NCBI GenBank assembly: GCA_902772085.1
Contig: CACXZL010000213.1
Location: forward strand, 1-5,465
Length of the DNA: 5,465 nt
Reading direction: 5' to 3'
Origin: an uncultured Coriobacteriaceae bacterium
GTDB taxonomy: Bacteria; Actinomycetota; Coriobacteriia; Coriobacteriales; Atopobiaceae
The position numbers and the translations under genes were made by a program. Of the stretch, positions 1 to 5,376 are shown piece after piece. Positions within the stretch are counted from its first letter, which is position 1. Each line of letters starts with the position of its first letter. The notes under the pieces were generated by a model, which had not been told where the DNA came from, searched no databases, and saw only the letters and a list, made by a program, of their open reading frames with translations.

Positions 1-569
1 GCGGCAATGTAGGCCTTGAAGTGGTCCGTCGCCGTATGGGCAGCGTAGGCCTCCTCGCTCGCGTAGACTTCCCAGAAGACCCAGCGCAGGGGATCGTCAA
101 CCAAGCTCGTGGCGTATAGCACGAGCACGCCGGGCTCCTCCGCCACCGAGGTGCGCATGTTTGCAAACACCGCCTCACGGAACTTGTCGAGCTTTTCGGG
201 CAGGATCGTCACGAAGCAACAGCGCGGCGCAGCCGAGCCATCCGTCACGAGAAGCGGCTCGTCCTTCTCAAGCATGAGCTCGGGCTTCACCGACAAGATC
301 TCGCGACTGGTCAACGTGGTCGCCGCCATCTCCACATATGCCTTGAACTGAGCCGACGAGGCGTGCACCTGGTAGGCGCCCTCGCTGGCATACACCTCAA
401 AGACGTAGCACATCGACGGATCGTCGGGCAGATGGGTGGAGTACATGGCCAGCGTGCCCTCCTCGTCGCGTATGGAGGTCACGAGGTTGCTCTCGCCGAC
501 GCCGTTGAACTCTTCGAGGTTCGAGAGGCTTCGGCCGAGCTTGAAAAGGCGTGTTTGCAACGTGCTCAT
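1..569 (-). CDS. Tandem two-domain ABM (YgiN-like monooxygenase) protein, C-terminus cut by window edge
   Basis: The 189 visible codons start at ATG 569 and stay open to the window edge. GGAG lies 8 nt upstream of the ATG and supports this start. The protein is an internal duplication: residues 49-79 and 158-188 align without gaps, sharing DDP, EVYASE, AY, a His (H70/H179) and FKAY, 16 identities in 31. This pattern, with a preceding E-x-G-x-L strand, is that of antibiotic-biosynthesis-monooxygenase domains, small ferredoxin-like folds that usually dimerise. Known members are YgiN-type quinol monooxygenases and cofactor-free polyketide oxygenases; many others have no proven reaction. Here the two copies (period 109 residues) probably form an intramolecular pseudodimer. 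No signal peptide or membrane segment is visible, so it is probably cytosolic. It follows the amidohydrolase by 37 bp on the same strand, suggesting co-transcription. Family call is fairly sure; substrate is unknown. Confidence 0.82.
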   Translation of the reverse strand, partial: MSTLQTRLFKLGRSLSNLEEFNGVGESNLVTSIRDEEGTLAMYSTHLPDDPSMCYVFEVYASEGAYQVHASSAQFKAYVEMAATTLTSREILSVKPELMLEKDEPLLVTDGSAAPRCCFVTILPEKLDKFREAVFANMRTSVAEEPGVLVLYATSLVDDPLRWVFWEVYASEEAYAAHTATDHFKAYIA

Positions 570-606
570 GGGTGTTCTCCGTTTCTGTTCAGGCGCTCAA
601 AGGGGA

Positions 607-1527
607 CTATCCCTCGTGCGTGCCTACAATGCGCTGGTAGTTACGGGCATAGATGGCCTCCCGCTCCGCGTCCGAGAGGCGCATCGCGTCGATGGCGGCG
701 CCAATCTCCTTGGTGGCACCCGCAGGCAAGATGCCGAGCGGCGCATCCGTACCGAAGACCATATGGTCCACGCCAAAGAAGTCCGCCGCAAGCTCGAGCG
801 CGGGCGTGTTGCCCAGGATAGCCGTATCCGCATAGAAGCACCTGAAGTCGGCCGACTGCTCAGGCGGCAGGATCCGATCAATGCGACCGGCAAAGAAGGG
901 CGCCATGGCCCCAGCATGATGCACGATCACCTTGAGGTCGGGGTGTTCACGAAAAAGCCCCGCCTGCACCATCTGAAGCATTGCCTGAGCGAGCTCGTAT
1001 TCCCAGCTAAAGACGATGTTGTTGTCGGGCTTGCGCTCGTCAAAGACCGGGTGCAGCCAAGCGGGTACGCCATGCGCCGCGAGCTCGTCAAACAAGGGCC
1101 TGAACCCCTCGTCCGCGATGCTCTTGCCCAGCGCGCGGGTAAAAACCTGCACGCCCACCGCATCGGGATCAGGCAACACCTGCTCGCGCACGATACGCAC
1201 GGCCTCGTCGATGTTGTTCATGGGGACCATGAGCACGCCCGCCTCGAAGAGGTCGCGGTTTTGTCGGACCATCTCCAAGAGCTCCTCGTTTGCACTCCAG
1301 CAGAGAGCCGCCGCCTCCTCTGGCCCCACGTAGTCCTCGGGCAGAGCGTTCACATGGCTGATGACCTGACGCGTCACGCCATCCCAATGCTTGCGGCGCT
1401 CATCCACGCTCTGGAGCACGGGGTTTGCAAAGAAGGCGTATCGCTCGGGAATGGACGGCTCGATCTCGAGCATCCTCGCGTAGAACTCCTTGGGCAGTAC
1501 GTGGGCAAACACATCAATCTTTTCCAT
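607..1527 (-). CDS. ACMSD/Amidohydrolase_2-family metal-dependent hydrolase or decarboxylase
   Basis: A 306-aa TIM-barrel amidohydrolase. Start ATG 1527 is preceded by GGAGGAG with a 6-nt spacer; the frame extends upstream to about 1725, but that part overlaps the control region and has no family resemblance. Motifs in order: IDVFAHVLP at 4-12 (H9 a metal ligand), LHPVF at 158-162 (H159), HHAG at 203-206, and FGTDAPLG at 258-265 (D261). These match the Amidohydrolase_2 family, which includes ACMSD, gamma-resorcylate decarboxylase and lactone hydrolases, mostly acting on aromatic or dicarboxylic substrates. The usual first His of the N-terminal HxH is Phe7. The length of about 300 aa is normal for the family. 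It is probably cytosolic and the first gene of a two-gene operon with the ABM protein. Whether it decarboxylates or hydrolyses cannot be told from the sequence. Confidence 0.88.
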   Translation of the reverse strand: MEKIDVFAHVLPKEFYARMLEIEPSIPERYAFFANPVLQSVDERRKHWDGVTRQVISHVNALPEDYVGPEEAAALCWSANEELLEMVRQNRDLFEAGVLMVPMNNIDEAVRIVREQVLPDPDAVGVQVFTRALGKSIADEGFRPLFDELAAHGVPAWLHPVFDERKPDNNIVFSWEYELAQAMLQMVQAGLFREHPDLKVIVHHAGAMAPFFAGRIDRILPPEQSADFRCFYADTAILGNTPALELAADFFGVDHMVFGTDAPLGILPAGATKEIGAAIDAMRLSDAEREAIYARNYQRIVGTHEG

Positions 1528-1545
1528 GCAAGACTCCTCCGCAAG
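1519..1545 (-). promoter_or_regulatory. Ribosome binding site fixing the amidohydrolase start
   Basis: Reading the minus strand, GGAGGAG is followed by TCTTGC and then ATG at 1527. This is the strongest Shine-Dalgarno match on this strand and selects 1527 over in-frame starts further upstream. Confidence 0.75.
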
Positions 1546-1574
1546 ACGCGTGCGAGCTGTTGTTTGCAAAAAGT

Positions 1575-1604
1575 ATGCAACGGAGTGCTCCGACCGCGCA
1601 AGGG
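1575..1604 (-). promoter_or_regulatory. Candidate promoter for the amidohydrolase-ABM operon
   Basis: On the minus strand TTGCGC is followed after 18 nt by CATACT, a moderate sigma-70-like pair about 50 nt before the start codon. The palindrome CGGAG-TG-CTCCG (1581-1592) lies in the spacer, and TTGCA-N7-TGCAA (1564-1580) overlaps and follows the -10; either could be an operator. The -35 and -10 each deviate from consensus, so this is only a candidate. Confidence 0.35.
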
Positions 1605-1620
1605 ACAAAGCCCGTGGGCG

Positions 1621-1718
1621 GTCAAGAAGTTGACGAAAACGCCGGGATGTCCAAGAAGGACCGGATGGGTTGGCGAAAGAAGCCGAGAGCGATTGGCCAA
1701 CGCCTCTGGTCTCTCGGC
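1621..1718. repeat. Cluster of inverted repeats in the amidohydrolase upstream region
   Basis: Two perfect inverted repeats lie here: GTCAA-GAAG-TTGAC (1621-1634), and GCCGAGAG (1682-1689) with CTCTCGGC (1711-1718) around a 21-nt loop that itself contains the palindrome TTGGCCAA (1693-1700). They lie upstream of the candidate amidohydrolase promoter and may be protein-binding sites or structured leader RNA if transcription begins further out. A T run follows at 1728-1733 on the plus strand, but no plus-strand gene ends here. Confidence 0.4.
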
Positions 1719-1782
1719 ACGTCACCCTTTTTTGAGAACGTCGTGTTTCATGTACGAAAATTTCGCGAAGAACCTATGCTTC

Positions 1783-1826
1783 TTACGTAATTTGGGCATA
1801 CAATCCCACAAGCGCACTGTACGTAC
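1783..1826 (+). promoter_or_regulatory. Candidate promoter and paired TACGTA palindromes ahead of the small gene
   Basis: A good -10 match TACAAT sits at 1799-1804, preceded by GGGCA; no convincing -35 is present. It is flanked by two 8-bp palindromes with the same TACGTA core, TTACGTAA (1783-1790) and GTACGTAC (1819-1826), 36 bp centre to centre. The arrangement suits a dimeric regulator binding on both sides of the -10. The -10 is seen in the sequence; the operator role is inferred. Confidence 0.35.
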
Positions 1827-1847
1827 GAGCTAATGATTGGATGGGAT

Positions 1848-2087
1848 ATGCGCAAATACAAAATGTTCGATGGCAAACGCCGCATGTTTGATACCGAGCG
1901 TTCTACCGAGCTCGGGACGCGTGCCTTCGGCCAGTTCGGCGATCCTGCAGGCTACGAGGAGACGCTGTATCAAAACAAGCAGGGCTTCTATTTCGTTGCC
2001 GGCAAGGGCGGAGATGCGTCTCCCTATGCCGCAGGCGAGGACGTTCGTCCCCTCACCGAGGAAGAGGCGGCGGCCTGGCAGGCATAG
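1848..2087 (+). CDS. Small conserved-type protein of unknown function (79 aa)
   Basis: The preferred start is ATG 1848, giving a 79-aa protein beginning MRKYKMFDGKRRMFDTE. An in-frame ATG at 1833 would add five residues, but neither start has a strong ribosome site; GGATGGG just before 1848 is the better of the two. The layout FDGKR-x2-FDTE near the N-terminus, then YEETLYQNKQGFYFVAGKGG in the middle, and PLTEEEAAAW at the C-terminus recalls a widespread group of small bacterial and mobile-element proteins with a DGK-x-YDT opening and a G-E-Y-F-L-x-G-x-GG core. I know no assigned function for that group and cannot give a domain number. It is soluble, with no membrane segment or Cys pairs. It has its own promoter candidate upstream and stem-loops downstream, so it is probably monocistronic and not in an operon with helD. 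Confidence 0.68.
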   Translation: MRKYKMFDGKRRMFDTERSTELGTRAFGQFGDPAGYEETLYQNKQGFYFVAGKGGDASPYAAGEDVRPLTEEEAAAWQA

Positions 2088-2113
2088 CAGCTTGACCCTA
2101 CATCGAGTTTCTC

Positions 2114-2161
2114 GCAACGAGGGGCACACCGCACGCGAAATGCCGGAGTGTCCCTCGTTGC
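2114..2161 (+). terminator. Long stem-loop after the small gene
   Basis: GCAACGAGGG (2114-2123) pairs perfectly with CCCTCGTTGC (2152-2161). The stem continues inward through a G-U pair, three further pairs, one mismatch and CCG/CGG, about 17 pairs in all, with a loop around ACGCGAAATG. It starts 26 bp after the small gene's stop. There is no U tract directly after it, so it may work together with the following stem-loop or act as an mRNA 3'-end stabiliser. Confidence 0.5.
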
Positions 2162-2165
2162 CATA

Positions 2166-2190
2166 AACAAGGCCCGTTGTGGGTTTTGTT
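2166..2190 (+). terminator. Second stem-loop with U-rich 3' arm, or operator upstream of helD
   Basis: AACAAGGCCC (2166-2175) can pair with GGGTTTTGTT (2181-2190) around a 5-nt loop, all ten positions pairing if two G-U pairs are allowed. The 3' arm is U-rich, as in an intrinsic terminator whose A-rich flank pairs with the U tract; the structure would work in both directions. At DNA level it is AACAA-N2-CCC-N5-GGG-N2-TTGTT, so it could also be an operator just upstream of the helD promoter. Confidence 0.45.
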
Positions 2191-2218
2191 CACTCAGGGA
2201 CGAGAGCGCTGTATGTAC

Positions 2219-2263
2219 TATACTAATCCTTCGCGTATTTTTGCATCGCATGCAGTCCGGAGG
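2219..2263 (+). promoter_or_regulatory. helD promoter -10 and ribosome binding site
   Basis: TATACT at 2219-2224 is a strong -10 with no recognisable -35 at the usual distance. GGAGG at 2259-2263, four bases before ATG 2268, is a consensus ribosome site. Together they fix the helD start at 2268 and argue against the in-frame start at 2148, whose extra 40 codons would be translated from the stem-loop and promoter sequence. Confidence 0.6.
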
Positions 2264-2267
2264 TCCC

Positions 2268-4388
2268 ATGGACAAGACGTTTGAAGAAGAGCAGCAGCAC
2301 CTCACCGAGGTCTACGCCACTATCGTGAAGCTGCGTGACGAGCTCACCGAAGAGCTCGAGATACATCAGCAGCAGGCGGAGGAGGATCTCGAGCGCATGA
2401 GCGAGGAGCTCCACCCCGACACCTTTGGCGTGGACGCAGACGAGATCATGGAGACGCTCGCCGCCATCGAGACGCTCAACAGCGTCATCGACGCCTACAA
2501 CCAGCGCCGTGACTACGCGAAGGAGCGCATGCAGCGCGTGCTCGCCCTGCTACGTCAACCCTACTTCGCCAAGGTGCGCCTCAAGCTCATGCCCAACCGT
2601 CCAGCGCAGGACATATATATAGGTGCCGTCGGTCTTACGAACGACAGCCTCATGCCGCTCGTCGTGGACTGGCGCAGTCCCGTGGCCGAGACCTACTACA
2701 ACCAGGAGAACGGCCGCACGTCCTACAAGGTGGACGGGCGCACGAAGCACGTGGACCTTGAGCTGCGTCGTCAGTTCGACATCAAGGCAAACAAGCTCCT
2801 CATGTACTTCGACACCACGGTCGCCATCGAGGACTCGCTGCTGCTCGGTGCGCTTCAGCGCCACCACTCCGAGAAGCTGCAGGCCATCACGGCCACGATT
2901 CAGCGCGAGCAGAACGAGGTGGTCCGTCACGACGACGTGCCGGTGTTGCTGGTGGCGGGCATCGCGGGCAGCGGCAAGACCTCCGTGCTCCTGCAACGCA
3001 TCGCGTATCTCTTCTATCAGGAGCGCGACCGCCTCGAACCCCGACAGGTGAGCTTGTTTACGCCAAACGCGGTCTTTGGGAAGTACATCGACTCGGTGCT
3101 ACCGAGCTTGGGCGAGTCGAACCCGCTCGTCTACACGTGGCGCACCTTCATGGAGACGCAGGAGCTAGCCGGCCGCGACATCGGTGCGGACTCCGATCCC
3201 GCGCTGCTCAAGCGGCTCGAAGAGGCCGTGCCTACGCTCGACATCCAAATCGAGGACCTGCGCGACATACGTCTCGACGGCGAGACGCTGCTCAACGCCA
3301 AGCAGCTCAAGAGCGCGCTCGACAAGTACGCACGGTATCCTCTCGGGCCGCGCCGCATGGGCTTCGTGCTAGACGAGCTCTATTCCAGGCTAAACCGCCG
3401 CTTTGGCGCACTCGCCCACAGCGAAGAGATGCAAGAGGCAACCCTCGCGCTCGACATCGAGGAGCAGGAGGACATCTTTGGCGACATCATAGGCGACGAT
3501 GCCGACAACGAGCAGAAGATGATCGAGTACACCCGCAAGTACGTGGAGTATCGCTTTGGCAAGGTGCGCGACCTCATCGACTACTGCGACTGGCTGCGCA
3601 TCGACCGCATAGGCGAGCATGTGCTGGACGGACACTCGCTCAACGCCACCGAATGGCTCTGGCTGTGGCTCCTCATCACGGGCGGCGGCTCCAAGGAGAC
3701 GCGCTACGTGATGGTGGACGAGGTGCAGGACTACTCCATCTCGCAGCTCATGCTGCTGGCCAAGTTCTATCCCAAGGCGCATTTCCTGCTGCTCGGCGAC
3801 GAGCATCAGGCCATACGCGAGGGCACGGCCACGTGGGACGAGATCAGGGAGGTCTTTACCAAGTCACACGGCGGCGTGGAGGAATGCTCGTTGCTCACGA
3901 GCTATCGCTCGTCTCCTGAGATCACGGAGCTCTTCAGCTCCCTGCTCAGCGCGGAGGAGCGCGGGACCTTGTCGTCCGTGCGCCGTGCGGGCGTGATGCC
4001 GCTCGTGAAGGCGTTTGACGACACGGATGCGTATCTTGAGCAGCTCCGCGCGCTCGCCAAAGAAGGACAAGACGCCGATGGGCTCACCGCCATCGTGGCA
4101 AACGACACCCGACGGGTCAGCTGGCTCTCCAAGCAGCTCGGCGAGGGCGTTCAAGTGCTCAAGAAGAACGACACGCTGCCCAAGTCAGGCGTCATCCTGC
4201 TCGACCTCGCCTTGGCAAAGGGCCTGGAATTCGACCACGTGATCGTAAGCGACGCGCAGAGGGAGGTCTACCCCGACACGCCGCTTGCGCGACGTCGTCT
4301 GTACACCGCCATCTCGCGCGCCATGCACCGCGCCTCCGTTCTCGCGCAAGGTGAGCTCACGCCCCTTCTGGACGCATACCTTTCGTAG
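2268..4388 (+). CDS. helD: HelD-type SF1 ATPase, RNA polymerase recycling factor
   Basis: A 706-aa UvrD/Rep-like superfamily 1 protein. Residues 1-97 form a charged helical hairpin (predicted coiled coil) with an acidic turn near DTFGVDADE (51-59), matching the arm HelD inserts into the RNA polymerase secondary channel. DWRSPVAETYY (134-144) is a HelD hallmark. Walker A GIAGSGKTS lies at 231-239 (K237), then a HelD-specific insertion at about 290-470. Walker B VMVDEVQD is at 481-488, motif III GDEHQ at 510-514, motif IV SYRSSPE at 545-551, motif V KGLEFD at 651-656 and motif VI YTAISRAMH at 679-687. Studied HelDs release stalled RNA polymerase from DNA in an ATP-dependent way, and actinobacterial ones can lower rifampicin sensitivity. 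The length is slightly shorter than the well-known examples (roughly 740-775 aa). All ATPase motifs look intact. It is probably monocistronic, with its own promoter and a downstream hairpin. Confidence 0.93.
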   Translation: MDKTFEEEQQHLTEVYATIVKLRDELTEELEIHQQQAEEDLERMSEELHPDTFGVDADEIMETLAAIETLNSVIDAYNQRRDYAKERMQRVLALLRQPYFAKVRLKLMPNRPAQDIYIGAVGLTNDSLMPLVVDWRSPVAETYYNQENGRTSYKVDGRTKHVDLELRRQFDIKANKLLMYFDTTVAIEDSLLLGALQRHHSEKLQAITATIQREQNEVVRHDDVPVLLVAGIAGSGKTSVLLQRIAYLFYQERDRLEPRQVSLFTPNAVFGKYIDSVLPSLGESNPLVYTWRTFMETQELAGRDIGADSDPALLKRLEEAVPTLDIQIEDLRDIRLDGETLLNAKQLKSALDKYARYPLGPRRMGFVLDELYSRLNRRFGALAHSEEMQEATLALDIEEQEDIFGDIIGDDADNEQKMIEYTRKYVEYRFGKVRDLIDYCDWLRIDRIGEHVLDGHSLNATEWLWLWLLITGGGSKETRYVMVDEVQDYSISQLMLLAKFYPKAHFLLLGDEHQAIREGTATWDEIREVFTKSHGGVEECSLLTSYRSSPEITELFSSLLSAEERGTLSSVRRAGVMPLVKAFDDTDAYLEQLRALAKEGQDADGLTAIVANDTRRVSWLSKQLGEGVQVLKKNDTLPKSGVILLDLALAKGLEFDHVIVSDAQREVYPDTPLARRRLYTAISRAMHRASVLAQGELTPLLDAYLS

Positions 4389-4627
4389 CCTCGCCTGCCC
4401 GAGGGCCTGTTCGACTGGGGGCACCGAAGCGCACCGCATGACGGGCCCGCCCGCCTCCGCAAAGGGCGGGTCCGCTCTTCGTCACTGGCGCCGCGCTGGC
4501 AGCACACGAAGAGGGGTTCGCAAAGAGACTCGAGAGTCCCGGTCAGCACCCACACGAGGCCGATGAACACCGAGAAGAGCACGACGAGCGCGAGGGCCCA
4601 CAGGGCGGCCTCGACGACCCCGCTCAT
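4268..4627 (-). pseudogene. Remnant of a small single-helix membrane protein
   Basis: From ATG 4627 the first 30 residues (MSGVVEAALWALALVVLFSV and on to LTG) form a convincing transmembrane helix, followed by ESLCEPLFVCC. Beyond about residue 40 the frame becomes an Arg/Ser/Gly-rich tail that runs antisense through the helD terminator and the last 120 bp of helD, which is not credible coding sequence. The likely reading is a small membrane protein whose original end has been lost. The ribosome site is weak (GGGG about 7 nt upstream). No function can be assigned. It lies directly downstream of the DUF6440-like fragment on the same strand, which suggests they once formed one unit. Confidence 0.3.
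4442..4480 (+). terminator. Probable helD terminator
   Basis: CGGGCCCGCCC (4442-4452) and GGGCGGGTCCG (4464-4474) form an 11-bp stem with one G-U pair and an 11-nt loop, 53 bp after the helD stop. A pyrimidine-rich stretch CTCTTC follows rather than a full U run, as is common in GC-rich genomes. Confidence 0.65.
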
Positions 4628-4643
4628 ACGACGCCCCGATTGC

Positions 4644-4763
4644 GCTCCCATACGGGTCCAGCCTCGGGCAGCGCCCGCCCCGGTCGTTGACCAGGCACTC
4701 GATGCCGTAGTCGGGGTCCCGCAGAACATACCAGCGGATGATCTTGCCGTCGTAGTGCGGCGC
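4644..4763 (-). pseudogene. Fragment resembling small DUF6440-type proteins
   Basis: One minus-strand frame reads APHYDGKIIRWYVLRDPDYG then IECLVNDRGGRCPRLDPYGS. The order W-Y-V-L-R-D, x-x-G-I-E-x-L-V, GG, then P-x-L-D-x-x-G resembles the core of small DUF6440-type proteins common in Gram-positive bacteria and their mobile elements (recalled from memory, not searched). There is no ATG, GTG or TTG in suitable position upstream in frame, and downstream the frame runs on to 4482 with low-complexity Arg-rich sequence, so it looks decayed at both ends. Its function is unknown even in intact relatives. Confidence 0.3.
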
Positions 4764-4894
4764 TCGTAATGCAGGTAGCGATGAATAGGGACTTACCGCA
4801 TGCTGGCGCCGTCGCTTAACGCGGGGTGGCTTCGTATGGCGGCCCCCCGGGAACGCTCGCCGCGACGAGTATGCGCGCCCCGCACCCCAAAATC

Positions 4895-4980
4895 CGTCCC
4901 GTTATTGCATATAATTTCGAATTATTTCATACAATTCCTCGTGTTTTGCGTGAGTGCAAGCAAATAACGGGACGTTTTTT
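4895..4980. repeat. Perfect 12-bp inverted repeat around an AT-rich core, followed by T6
   Basis: CGTCCCGTTATT (4895-4906) and AATAACGGGACG (4963-4974) are perfect inverted repeats; allowing one bulged A extends them by GC/GC. The core is strikingly AT-rich for this window and contains TATAAT (4910-4915) and the nested palindrome ATAATT-TCG-AATTAT (4911-4925). TTTTTT follows the right arm directly and AAAAT lies just before the left arm, so the whole could be a bidirectional terminator with a large loop, a promoter inside an inverted repeat, or a small palindromic repeat element. No target-site duplication is visible. Confidence 0.6.
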
Positions 4981-5091
4981 GGGCCCGTTTTCGCGCATAC
5001 GGCGTTTCGGCCCCCACAAAGCCCGAGGTAGGGGGCAGCGTTTTTCGGTGCCGTATCCACCACGTGCGGAAAGCTGCCCCGTTTCCAGGCC

Positions 5092-5196
5092 GTCTAGCTG
5101 GGGTTTTGCGGGGTCCTTTTGCCACCGGCGGAGCACCGCATCCCTCGCGGCGGCCCACCCTGCAGAAGGTCTCGCAAGACAGCCTGTCTAGCTGGG
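5092..5196 (+). repeat. 11-bp direct repeat GTCTAGCTGGG, two copies
   Basis: Exact copies lie at 5092-5102 and 5186-5196, 94 bp apart. The second copy overlaps the palindrome AGACAG-C-CTGTCT. The role is unknown; the flanks differ, so it is not a longer duplication. Confidence 0.45.
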
Positions 5197-5293
5197 CAAA
5201 CTCCCCAGGGCCGTTCTGGGGCCCGTTCGTATGCGCTAGACTCTCGTTGTTGTTCATCTCGACCCCCGTCCTCGGGAGCAGCCGCTGCACGCG

Positions 5294-5376
5294 CCGCCCC
5301 CTTCGTAGGGCGGGGGTTCGGATGTCACGACTATGTCCTGGTAAACCAGTCGCCACACCACAGGCGAAGCCTGTGG
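5294..5376 (-). mobile_element. Probable right end / guide-RNA scaffold region of an IS200/IS605-type element
   Basis: Read on the minus strand, GAAGAAACCCACAGGC opens a perfect 8-bp hairpin with a 3-nt loop, CCACAGGC-TTC-GCCTGTGG (5358-5376). Next come a small hairpin CTGGT-TT-ACCAG (5338-5349) and GTGACATCC (5320-5328), followed by a GC-rich hairpin at 5294-5316 with a TACGAA loop. The order (tnpB tail, Cys/His-type hairpin, TGACATCC, CCCCGCC hairpin) resembles 3' ends of IS200/IS605 tnpB elements as I remember them, where this zone also yields the TnpB guide RNA. The exact element end and target site cannot be placed from this window. Confidence 0.42.

Larger units (their letters stand above)
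4770..5290. other. About 0.5 kb with no convincing gene
   Basis: Open frames on both strands here lack ribosome sites, recognisable motifs or sensible amino-acid composition (rich in Arg, Pro, Gly). The content I can support is the inverted-repeat element at 4895-4974, two copies of GTCTAGCTGGG (5092-5102 and 5186-5196), a small palindrome AGACAG-C-CTGTCT (5178-5190), and several short GGCCCGTT/CCCCGTT words scattered between 4980 and 5230. Confidence 0.6.

Noticed and set aside
1528..1725. N-terminal extension of the amidohydrolase
   Set aside because: Family similarity starts at IDVFAH, and the strong GGAGGAG site precedes ATG 1527.
436..1833. A 465-codon plus-strand open frame opposite the amidohydrolase and ABM genes
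   Set aside because: It lies antisense to two genes with clear family motifs, has no recognisable domain and no ribosome site; GC-rich third positions commonly open such frames.
2148..2267. A 40-codon N-terminal extension of HelD from ATG 2148
   Set aside because: It covers the stem-loops, the TATACT -10 and the GGAGG site; the HelD-like sequence begins at ATG 2268.
4922..5356. A 144-codon minus-strand frame across the right non-coding part
   Set aside because: It runs through the inverted-repeat element and the putative IS hairpins, is rich in Arg/Pro/Gly, and shows no motif.
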